Shown in pieces: positions 26,601 through 38,600 of a DNA stretch of 64,000 nt. Made by a program: the position numbers and the translations under genes. Source of the DNA: Apteryx mantelli (lineage: Eukaryota; Chordata; Aves; Apterygiformes; Apterygidae); assembly GCF_036417845.1 (NCBI RefSeq), contig NC_089980.1:55860501-55924500 (forward strand), in the 5' to 3' direction. Every line of letters begins with the position of its first letter. Within the stretch, counting starts at the first letter, position 1. The notes under the pieces were generated by a model. The model was not told the DNA's origin. It did not search any database and saw nothing but the letters and a program-made list of their open reading frames with translations.

Positions 26601-29600
26601 AATTTAATGCCATGTCTTTGCGATCTGCAAATCAGTCTTACGCTCTACTCATTTCAAATAAAATTTTCATTTCAATTTTATTAACCATTGATCATCAACT
26701 TCTTGACCTAATCAGGGACTGAAAGTCATGATCTCCCAGTTTTTATTGATACTGGGGGTTCTTTTCCTGTAAATACCTCACTTCCCTGCTTCAGTTTTCC
26801 TGTCTGTACAAAAATGAGTGTCTGGCTCTAACTGGTTTTCTGTTCTGTTTTTTGGCTTTTTGTACCATGTTTCCCCCTTCCCCCTCAGCAATGGGATTGG
26901 CCACATTAGAAGTAATGCAAGCTGTGCAGCGGACTTGGGCAAACTCAAAAGTTCGGATGAACGGGAAAACCAGATTGATGCAGTGGAGAGATATGTTTGA
27001 TATTGCTGTAAAATGGCGAAGGTAATGGTAAAAGAAGAGGGAGAATAAGCCTTAACTTGTAATAATGATGCATGTTTCAGTTAACCAGAGGGCTGAAGTC
27101 AAAACAGATTGAACAATTGTTCGTTCTTTTGCTAGAAACAGCCTATGTCCTTTAATGTATCTTCTTGTTTGGTTTGGTCCAGTCTATAAAAAAATCCTGT
27201 GCATTCCATAAAGGGCTATATACCAATTTATCCAAATCAGGTGTTCAGACTGAACAGTTCTTGCTTTCGGGGTTTTAGGTTTTCTTCTTTTTTTTTTTTT
27301 TTTGTCTCCTAATTCTTATGAAACTAAAACAAAGGTGCTTGACAGACATGGAGGGACAGGTGAATGTTTTGTTAGGTAAACATAATAAATCGTTCTATAA
27401 ATCTTAATGCTAATAAATCATAATACTAATAGGGTTGATAGTTGTTAATTAGATCAGTAGCTAATTGTTTAGAAGTTAAATATATGATGCTTAATGGTTG
27501 ACTGATTTCTATTTTAGGTCATCCATTTAAACCAAATTCTGTCCCTGCGTTTGTACTGAAGTGCTGGAGGTAGATAATGGCAGAGGCTGTCTTCTGTTTT
27601 TGAGATCTGTGCCTTCCTTGGTGTAGATGCCTCCTCTCAGTGGGCCGTTCTGGTGCCCGCTTCAGGGAGGAAGGATTAAGCAGCATTCTGTATGCTGTTC
27701 TTTTCTGAAGTTATACTCAGAGCAAACTCCTCAGAGCTATTTCTCCTCAAAATCATTGCAAACTTTCATAGGTAACAGTTGCAGTAATACAGCTATGGAC
27801 TGATTATTGAAGTGGCTTCTTTTCATCAGATTCCTATGTAAGAAAAGTTAGCAGCTTGGGCTCCCCGGCCATGTACGAGTGTTTGCGCTGGGTCAGACCA
27901 ACGGTCGATATAGCCTTGCATCCTGTCTCCAGCAAGGGCCAAATTCCTGCATTTAGGAAAAAGTATGAGAATAGAGCAAGCACATAATAATTCCCCAGAA
28001 CACTTTCCCAATTTATGACAGTTTCTTACGGCTCAGGGAGTTCACGAGCCAGAAGTGATTAATAATCTACCCAAAGTTCTCATTTGTCTGCCATTATCCT
28101 GTCAGCAATGTTCACTATTGGGAACAAGAAGGAATTGTGGCATACGTTTCAATTTTTAAGTCTAAGAAGTCAAAATACAGGAGTTAGTCATCTCATTCAT
28201 TTTGGTTTGATTCTTTAGGAACCAAAAACTTGTAAAAACCTCCTGTAGTTGTTAATGCCAGTGCACTACAAGCTCAAATACTGGCAAGTTGCAAATGCCC
28301 TACTGCAAACACAGCAGTTGGTCTGACATGAAGTTTTCCACTACCTTCCAAGCACCTAATACGTAGGTGGTTCTTAGTGGGCCCAGTGCTAGACTTATCC
28401 TCATTTTTAATCCCCATTCTGTCTGGGTATTAGATTTGACATTCTATATCACTGATACTGAAATCTTTAATACTTGAGGAGAGCAGTCCTGATTTGTTAC
28501 CAAAAGTTCTCTACAGGAACAAGTGAAGTCTGCCATAGGAGTAATCCTATATATACTGTAATCGGTAGGAAGACATTGTTGATTGTGGCTCTAATGGATG
28601 CTGCTGGCCATGAGAATCAGATTTTTCATTTGTCTTATTTACACTAAAAGTGGAGTCAATGTGGGCAGCTCAGTATGAAGAATCCCAAGTACTGTAAGGT
28701 CATAATTTTCTTATTTTATAGGACAGTACCATTCAGAGGCCTCAGCAAAGTTGAGTCCCCATTGTGCTAGGTTCTTTTGCAAAGTAGAAGACCATTCATG
28801 CCCCCAAGAGCCTACAGTCTAATAGCAAACTAGAGCAGACAGGTGAAACGAGGATGAGGAAGAAATGTAGTAACAGTATAGTATTAAAAATAATTTTTGC
28901 TTATGTTAGCTAGATATAATGGGCCAGTCAGTGGCAGTAATCACAGTGGTAGCTCCTCCTTAAAAAATAAACCTATCCAACTGGTATTCAAAGAATATTG
29001 ACAGGACAACACAGGGTCTACCTGTACAATACACTACTGTGTTTTACTTGTTAATTTGCTAAACGAAATACATCAGATGTGAACAGCCTCATTTTTGTGA
29101 CATTGAATTCAAAAAGAGGAGAAAGTGAACCCTTACTTCCTACTTACAAAGCCGTAGTATTCTGATCAAATAGAAAGATGCTTTAGGCACAAGGAGTGTG
29201 CTTCTGAAAATATTCTGTTTTCCCTCTTTTAAATGAGGGAATGAGTGGGAATGGCATTCTCTGGTTGAGGCAAAGCTGTGAAAGGCTGTAGGATACATTC
29301 CAGCTTTGGTTAACAAAAAGCTGGCAGTTGCAAACTCTCCAGCTACATAAAAATTATTATGAAGTGTTTTCTTCCTCTTATAAAAGTCTTGTATGCATTT
29401 CAATAAAAAGCTCTTTTTTGTGATCTCTGAATTCTAGCTTTTCTCTAAAATTATTATGTGCATGAACAAAATTCTTGTGAATTCACAAGTTAAGATGTAC
29501 TTTTTTTGTTTTTTCTACATTACAAATATATTGAGAGAAACATGTGCCAATATTAATATCCTTTATCTTTGTAGGATAGCTGACCCTGACCAGCCTGTGC

Positions 29601-32600
29601 TTTGGTTAGATCAAATGCCTGCCCGAAGCCTTAGCAGAGGTTTCAATAATCACATTAATTTAATCAGGTATGAAACTTTTACCAAACAGTTTTCCATCTC
29701 CCCCTCCCCCCACCAAGGAATTGTACCAAAGTATACCAGTTCATGAAATAGAATGTGACAATATTGAATGTATATGTTCTTATTTTTTTTTAATATTTGT
29801 TTTATATTTTCTAGTGGAACATTTTGTTTTCTATGCACTCAGAATTTTCTCTCATGACATTTCCCCTTATTCCTGAATTTCAGTTTTACAATTGTGTTTT
29901 AGGAAGAGATAAGTAGTACCCAGAAGATGCATATTTTTACATGCTGTTTTTTATTCCCAGATAATCTAATTTTTACATTTAAGTAAGGTTCATCACTGTT
30001 GGTGTAATTTTTTGCAAATGCTACTTCTAAAAGATAGTAACAGCAATAATGATACAATACAGTTCTATTACCTTTAATGCCAGTTTCTCTAAAGGAATAG
30101 AGAGGAAGCGCATAGCCTTTTGGGTGTTCTCAAAGCAGGAAAAAGTAAAGCAAAGATAAGAAAATAAGTGACCTGTGAAAGTTAACAGGTGTACCTTCAA
30201 ACAAAGGTAACATAAAAGGTTCAACCACTGTTGTACATTCCATCTTCTCCCATGCTGCAAGACTCAATATTGCAGTCATGACAGTGCTACCTCCCATGGA
30301 GTAGTAGAAGTGGGAGAGACTCAGTGTGGCAACATCACTGTCAATCACAGGAGCCGAGGGTGTTTGTGCGAGTAAGTATGTAGCCAGGTTTCATCTTATT
30401 TCTCTTCTTGCCTCCCTCCCCATCCTACAGGAAGTATGAAATCTTTGATCTGTCATTCTGCTTTTATATCTATTTCTTTCTTTTTGAGAAGTTGTCTGCA
30501 AAAGAGAGGACAAGGGAAGCAAAGCCTTTTCTAGAATTTTTATCTGTGAGAGAAATGGTCATATTTTAAAGTTCGCATGTAGAGGCTAATGAGTATTTCT
30601 CCAAGCACTTCCTACCTTTCTACAGAATGGACCCTAGCAAGATCTCCTTTACTTTCAGGAGTGGTTACAATGCAGTTTTAAACTCTAATGCAAATCAGCA
30701 GTTGCCTTGCAGGACATGCTGCTTCTTCAAGGACAGTAGTATGCTTAGGTTTCTGTCTTTCCTCAAGTCAAGGTGCTACATTTGGGCTCCAAATACTGTC
30801 CATCCTTGTTGTTGCTGCCTTTCTCTCTTCACCCACCTAAGAAAGAGCTGAGAACACAATTGTCTGTTCTTTGAGACAGAGGTGTCTTCCATACTTCATC
30901 TGTTACTTTCTACCTGTTTTTTATTTTATTTTTTTAAATGGGAGGGAAAGAGCTTAATGTCTAAGTTTGGTCTGTGCTAGCAGAAGGCACTTGGTTACCA
31001 CACTGGAAATAACTTTTGAACGCTTAATCTGCCAGTGTGTCCCTGTACAGGATCTCTGCATCAGCAGCTCTGTTTTTTATTGGCCAAAGCATGTTATTTG
31101 TTTTCCCCTCAGAGAATGCTAGCAAAACTCATAATTTACTGTTCCAGTTATTTTGATGATTCCTTAGGGGAGGCCACATCTGGAGTACTGCGTCCAGTTC
31201 TGGGCTCCCCAGTACAAGAGGGATGTGGCAAGTCCAGCGAAGGGCTACAAAGATGATTAGGGGACTGGAGCATCTCTCTTATGAGGAAAGGCTGAGAGAG
31301 CTGGGCCTGTTTAGCCTGGAGAAGAGAAGGCTGAGAGGAGATCTTATCAATGTGTACAAGTATCTGAAGGGAGGGTGTCGAGAGGATGGGACCAGACACT
31401 TCAGTGGTGCTGAGCGACAGAATGCGAGGCAACGGGCACAAACTGAAACACAGACACTTCCATCTGAACATGAGGAAAAACTTTTTCACTGTGAGGGTGG
31501 CAGAGCGCTGGAACAGGTTGCCCAGAGAGGTTGTGGAGTCTCCTTCTCTGGAGATATTCAAAACCCGCCTGGATGCGATCCTGTGCAACATGCTCTAGGT
31601 GAACCCCTTGAGCAGGGGGGTTGGACTAGCTGATCTCCAGAGGTCCCTTCCAACCTCAGTGATTCTGTGATTCTTAGAACTCTGAATTAAACTTTAGGAA
31701 CATTCAGAATGGAAGGCCCACAGTGAACTAATTTCTAACCTTTCATTTTTGGCTCAGCCTTGACTTCTGTATGAAATACTGTCTCATCAGCATTTTAATT
31801 GTGCTTTCTCAACAGCTAATTAATGGTTCTTTGTGAATTACTTATTCAGGGCTTTTGTGGAAGGAGAATTAGATTTGCAGCAGCCTAAATACCCCCACTT
31901 GAGGAACTGATCATACTTGAGCTGTGGATGCTGATTACATCCTTTTTCATCCTGGGAACCTATACCTGCTTGATCATTTTGCATCCCAAGTAATAGCTGT
32001 TTTCATAGCTCAGCTTTATGTAGTAGATTTGTCTGCTATTGGATTCCCTCCTGATCATTTTATACAAGGCGAGAGATAAAAGAAATGAAATGAAAGAAAT
32101 GAATACAAGTGCTAACAGTTTCTTAAAGCATGCTTCTTTTGAAGCATGCTGTAGTCCATTATGATTTCTAAATGAGAATTTACTCTTACTGGATTATACA
32201 GATTGTATAATCCTCTTCTTGTGTTACCTTAATTTACTGTAAAATAGCTGCTAATTGAAGTTAATAATAGACTAAAAAGCTAACACCTTTTTGTTTGTAG
32301 ATGGGATGATTCTATGGTCTTTAGACTCTTGTTTCAGGAAGACATACATTGCTTTATATTCATCTTATAATTTGAAGGTTATTCTCGTACTGTCAGGCTA
32401 AGGCTGAATTCTGTAGCTTAACTACCTGAAAATCAGGTGTAATAGTAGATTATTCGGGCTGACAAATGGCAACTCTTCATGATTATTAAATACACCAAAA
32501 ATATAAGCTGCTCAGTCAAAACAAGAGGTGTGAAAATAGCAGTAGGGTGGTAAGCATGAAGTGCTAGTCCTTGTTCTTCATGATGAGACTGAGTGTGAAA

Positions 32601-35600
32601 AGAGGGAGCAGATCGTTTCCAGTTTCCTAATAATCTGTTATTGGCTCTACTGGCAGCAGCTTAAATACTAGTAGAATAATTTGACGTATAGACTAAGGAA
32701 ATTATGCATTCTCCTGGAAGTACATAATAAACACAGCTGCAGTGTTTCCATGTACTTCCTACAGGTAACTTCCTTAGTTGTGCTGATTCAGTGTCTTTTA
32801 TTGCATATGACTTTTTACCGTCCTATTGTTGTAGCATGCATGCGCACAGTTCATTTGGCAAAAACGAGGGATGGGAACCACTAGGAGGAGAGCAGGGAGG
32901 AATAATCCTTTAAACTGGCTTAGCCACTGAAAGATTTGAAATATGGAACTTCCCTCCATTCTGTGAGTATTTGTGAAAGATCTGGTCATGCCTAGCTCAA
33001 GCTGCCTCTAGGATTTCTTTCATCAAAATTTTACATGAAGTATTTCTGTATACAAAAATGTTTGGGTTAAATACCTGTTAACAAATTTTTTTTTAATTCA
33101 GAAATCTTTGTATTTAAAGTAAAATATTGTTCAATGATTCCTGTCAAATGACTTTTGGCATGGAGATACTAGTATTCTGTGGCTTCTGAATTCAAGATTC
33201 TTTTCCAGAGTGACATAATGTTTCGAGAGTGCTAGAAAAAATTTTTTTTGTTTTGATTTAATATGGAGAACTCTTGTTGCAGGCGTCTATGAAAAGTGTT
33301 AGGTTTCACAATGTCTGATAGGTTTCCAGAATCTGATGTTCTCAACATGCAAATATATCAGTTGTCACTACTTCCTGGTGGGTCTGTACAGAAGTGTGAC
33401 ATTGCCTTATCTCCTTTTTGGCTTAAATGATGAGAATTACCAAGTTTCTTTTTAAGCAGAGAAAATGTTTTTGAAAGCTTAACTTATTTCTGTAGGCAAA
33501 ACAAGGATTTGGGCTCTGCTAAGCATTAGTGATAGATTGACTGTTCTTACAAAAAAAGTAAAGGCACTGCGTGGTACACTGCTACTTTTTAAATTCTTGG
33601 TGGTAGTGTTTATTGCACAAAGAGAAAGAGTCAGAATAAATACAAATCACTTTTCACCATCCACTAAAAGTCTTTTTCAATACTACTGCTTCTAGATGAC
33701 CTGACTTGGATCTGTTTTCCAAGATGCCTCTAAAGGAAAATCCACTACCTTATTCTGACACACTTCTGCCTGTTGTACAGATTTTTTTTTTTTTTTAATT
33801 AAGATGGAAAATGATGGGACGTACAACAAGGGCAAATTATATATGGAAATTTGTTTTCATCCTTCCTCTTTCCCTCCTTCCTTTCCTCTATGCAAATATG
33901 TATATATGGTCTAATTCTGTTTAGTTTTTAAAGACTGATTCTGCCATTATTCTGGGACTAGGCCTACTAAAGTGTGAGGCTGTGGAGTGAGATATTAGAC
34001 AGGGAGTTGAGCTGCCAAAATCGGTTGTTTAGAGTGAATAAAAGTGCAAATATATACACCTTCCTGTGATTGACAGTGGTTTTGCTTCCTCAAACAGAAA
34101 ACAGTAACATTTGCTTTATAAAATCTTGTTTTGTAGACTGGGAGAAGAGGAAGGACTCCTACAAGTACAATAATGGTATGTAATTTTCCCTCTCAGAGTG
34201 GTTATAATCCTAGTAGGGTTTTACCAAGTTTTTATATATATATATATATATTTTTTTTTCTTATTGTTCCAAGGAAAAATATACCCTTTTGTCACTTTTG
34301 TTTAACAGTTACTACTTATAACTGTTAGGAGTCAAAGCAAAATTACTTCAATGTATAGAGACTTAGGTGAAGAAAGAAAACTGTACTTGGACAGTCAGAG
34401 CATATCAGCACATATATTGGCAAATATATAAATTGGAGAGTGTTGGTTCTCAAATCAGTATGGGGATTGATAATTTTCTCTTTATTCTGCAATTTCTTCT
34501 AGTGTACATAACTCTAAGAACAATTATTTCCTTGTACAAATCTATGATTATCATATAGATATGTTTTGTTGTACATGGGAACACTGAAAATGGGAAATTA
34601 TCCATATAATATAGTTTACCGTGGAACAACAGTACCAGTAATATCTCAGAGATTTTGTAAGTCCCCTTTTGAATCTATATTCAAAATGGGGGTTGGAGAG
34701 TTTCAGTTCAGACAAACTGCTAGTTGTTTCCCCTAATTTATGAAACGTCTGTAAATAAAATTCTGTCAAATTTTAATGATTAATATTTGTATCTTAGCCC
34801 TAACGTGGGCTGTTAGGATTGAAAAAACAGACTTAAAAATTTTTTTTTTTCTTTGTAGGGGACAGGTCATTAACATGAGGTACCTGGAATATTTTGAGAA
34901 AATTCTTCATTTTATCAAAGATAGGATCCTTGTTTATCATGGGTAAATTACTGGGTTTTTTTTCCCCCCCTTTTCCCTAGTAACATTGATTTGAATTTTA
35001 TGTAATATTGATATACAGTTCCAGAAAGTTTGAGGGATATTTTCTTAATTCTAGGAAGTTCTAGTTTTCTTAGTGTCTGTAACTGTGTCTTATTTCTTAA
35101 TGGAAATGCAAAATCATATTCATTGCCCTTAGGGGTTTTTTTGGTTTTTTTTAAAGAAGAAAAAATACTATGTGAATTACACTATACCTATAAATAAATA
35201 ATGATGTTGAATTTGTACACATACTTTTGATATGAGTGGATGTCAATTCTGTCAAAAAATCCGACTTTTTAAAGACACTAGGTTCCTTTCTGGTAGAACA
35301 GAGTACAGTTTCTCTGAATATTGAAATGAATTTATTAAATAGTAGGGTGATAAATCCAGCCTTTAAGAGTGAGAAGGAGGGAGAATGGGAGAAGATATGG
35401 AAGGTAACTTTATAGGAAACTGTGGTGTTTGACAGGTAGTTTTTAAGGAGCAGAAAATCTTTACTACCTATTACCTAAATGGATTGATAAACCTTGACCT
35501 GGAACAGAAGACAGTTGTAGAATCTTAAATGGGAATGTGACTAAAGGTAATCTTAAAGTTGATATTAGCATGTATTTCAAACTTTGATCAGTCTTTTATA

Positions 35601-38600
35601 AGTTAAATGTCTTCTAAACCTCATTTGTGGCAACAGTCTTCTGACAACGTTAATATTTAAGGTACTATTTTAGCTTTAATTTCTCTAATTTTTCTTTGTC
35701 CTGGTAACTTTTGTGAAGCATTGAGTTCTGATGTTCAATCTCATTGTACTACTTAAATGTCAAAAAATAAAGTGCAGAAACTCCTTATAACAGTTGAAAA
35801 CTTTTAAATTTAAAAACATTTATGATACCTGCTGAAAAGTTCATAAGCTTTGTAGTAACTGGGAAGACTGTCCTCTATTGAGAGAAAGCTTGTCCAGACT
35901 GAACCAGTAGCATTTGACCTTAAACCAGAGCAATTTGTGCTATGGTTTTTAAATACTTCTGTTTTGAAAATCTGGATGCAGTCATTAGTAAATATTAGAG
36001 TTATTCAGTAGGTTTCCCCAAAGCCTAGCTGTGCCTATGTTTGTGATACTTATGTACCTTTAAGGCTACATAGATGCACACGTTCTGAGAAGAGTATTTC
36101 TAAAGCTAAACCTATTCTTCTCCACCTTTTCTTAACAGTCCCCTGCCCGCACACATGCATGCAAATACTGTTTAGTGTTTTAGTCTTGCTGACAGCAAAT
36201 GAGAAAGAAATGTGTAGTTTGAAGTTGAGGTTTGAAGCTGAAAAAATTATCTGAGGTGGTATAGGAAGAAATTACTTTTTAAAGAATGAAAATGCTTCTT
36301 TTATGATAGAATAGATAAGCATGTAGCCAAATATGCAGGAACTCACTTTTCCAAAAAGAAATAATTAAATAACTTTCAATAATGTATTTCACTGACCATT
36401 GGTATGGTTAATTAGGTTAAAGCTAGATGGATTTCCAGAAATGCTAGATGTGTTCAACCATTGCAATTCCATATTTTTTTTCAGTGCTAATAATCCAAAA
36501 GGACTATTAGGGGTTCAAGAAGCATTGGAAAAAGTACATAAAGTAGAAGATCTTCTTCCCATAATGAAGGTAAATTAAAGAAAAAAACTTCAAAATATGA
36601 TGGAAATAATAAAACTTTTTCTGGCAAATATCCAGATCTTCAGAATAAAACCATAGTATATGAGCTTAAAATGAATAACTGCAAACACTAATTCAGGTTA
36701 TTTCAAATCTGTATATGCAGGGTGTGACCTTCCCTTAGATATATGCAGATGTGTGATATATATTTGGAAGGCTTGATCTAATTGTGAATTGGTAAAAGAA
36801 AAAAAAAGAAAACAAAGTTGAATGTAGTTCTCTGAAGCCAGTCTTATCAGCCAGGAAGGCTTGTGATCCTCTGTAACAGGCTTACGGTATGTAGGTACAG
36901 TAAAAAGGAACATATTGAATAGGTGCCTGAAAGATTAGGGACATGGGAACTCTTTTTAATTTAGCTTCAAGGGTCTAAGTCAGTAAATGGTGGAGGTGGG
37001 GGGAACGTGGGGGAGTAGTTGCTCTTAAAGACTGATGGCCAATCTGAAATGAAATGGTGGTTTACAGTCTTCTGCTCTGGAAGACTACCAGAAAAGGAAC
37101 CGGGGGCTGAGGGGGGAACCTGCAGGTTTTTCTACTTGGTGGTGATGGTCTCTGTAGAAATGCATTGTATCCTATGACTTGTTAAGTAAGGTATGCTCCT
37201 ATCCTTTCAGCTTAAGCAGTCAGACTTAAACTGAGTTTAAATAAAAGGTCTCCCCCCCCCCCCATTAATCTAGGATGAGAAGTGTGCAAGTATTTGGGTT
37301 TGGAGAAATGTTGTTACAAGGTATTTATTTTGTAAAAACTGGACAGGATTTAATTCAGAATAGAATAAAATTTGGGAAGGAATAGTCATTCTAAACAAAG
37401 ACAAACTCATTTGTTTTCTTATAGGGTATTGTCTACAGTGCAGTTTCATATATAGATACCAAGATACCTCTAAACAAAGCTGACTAATTGTCATAGAAAA
37501 GTCCTCTCTGCAAGTGTATTTATCTTGCTGCTACTACTGAGACTGGTTTTGGACTTGCTCACTGTAGTGCTCAGTCACTTGGGCACTATAGCTGCCTTAC
37601 AGAGGCTACATGGCTCAAGCACTACAATGTAAATGTTTCCATGGGGTGTTTCAATAGGTATTACAAATATAAGTGTCTTTTCAAAGAGCAGGTAATAGAT
37701 TTGGAAGTCCTTTTTATATTCCTGTCTTCATCTTTGCCTTGCAAGAGGAAGCTAAGTGGATGACAACAGAATCTAAATAAAAACTTGTGAAGAAAAAATA
37801 CTAGATGTTGGTATTGGATAGACAATTAAGTGTTCCCTAGTGGCACATGAATGTATAAATAAGACCCTGCAGAGTACCTAATATGGTACTACTACTATTG
37901 GATTGTAGGCCAGAAAAAATGCTATTAGTGGATTTGAAAATACAGATTACTCCAAGTGGATGATGAGAATATATAAACATAGCAAACTATACATAACTTA
38001 TTTTGAAATAATGTTTCTAAGAACTGGCAGCAAATATTTTTCCTGGTTTTCATAACCAATACATTTTGTTCTGGTTTGAATCTTCTGTATCTCATTCTAA
38101 ATTGTGTCAAACTGGAATGCTGTTTCTCAATAAAGGCTTTTAAATTTGTTTCTTTAAAATAAATGCAGGTTCTTTTAGTTTAAATGTAACATCCTGGATC
38201 ATTAGTTCTATCTTAAAATGAATAATGGCACAAGTTATTCATTCAACAGTAATTATTGCACAGTAGTCATTAACAGTGTCTGCATAATATGAATGCCTGC
38301 TAATATTGACACAATTTGGTTATTCAGATAGTTGGGGAATGTTGTTTGTCAAAAGCTGGGCTTTTGGCTTTATTTTAAATAGTTTTGCATGGTTTATACA
38401 TAGTTACAACTCTTTGGCTACAGTATTACACTTAGCTAATTCAGTTTTGTAAAATTCTTAAACTTTGTGATATCTTTCCTCCTGATGAGGATAAACATTA
38501 ATTGAGCCTGGATTACAGCTAAGAAATTGTTGCTATGAGCTGTATTCTAGAATCCAACTTAGACTAATGCATTTACTTGTCGGTATAAACAGAAAATACA

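Larger units (their letters stand above)
27022..29574. other. TTC13 intron 14
   Basis: About 2.55 kb. It holds two ancient amniote-wide repeats (27840-28080 and 28722-28875) and a T-run at about 27288-27303. No RNA or gene is seen. Confidence 0.65.
29668..34858. other. TTC13 intron 15
   Basis: At about 5.2 kb this is the longest intron fully inside the window. It contains a sense CR1 (31166-31676), a (TA)n plus T-run (34233-34259), a T-run at about 33782-33796, and an unexplained 86-codon open frame on the minus strand at 30133-30390 (see findings). No TTC13 exon was missed, because exons 15 and 16 join in phase. Confidence 0.7.

Noticed and set aside
31148..31633. Open frames of 147, 136 and 70 codons near 31 kb.
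   Set aside because: All fall in the CR1 fragment. The + strand frames are ORF2 tail pieces and the minus-strand one is a shadow.
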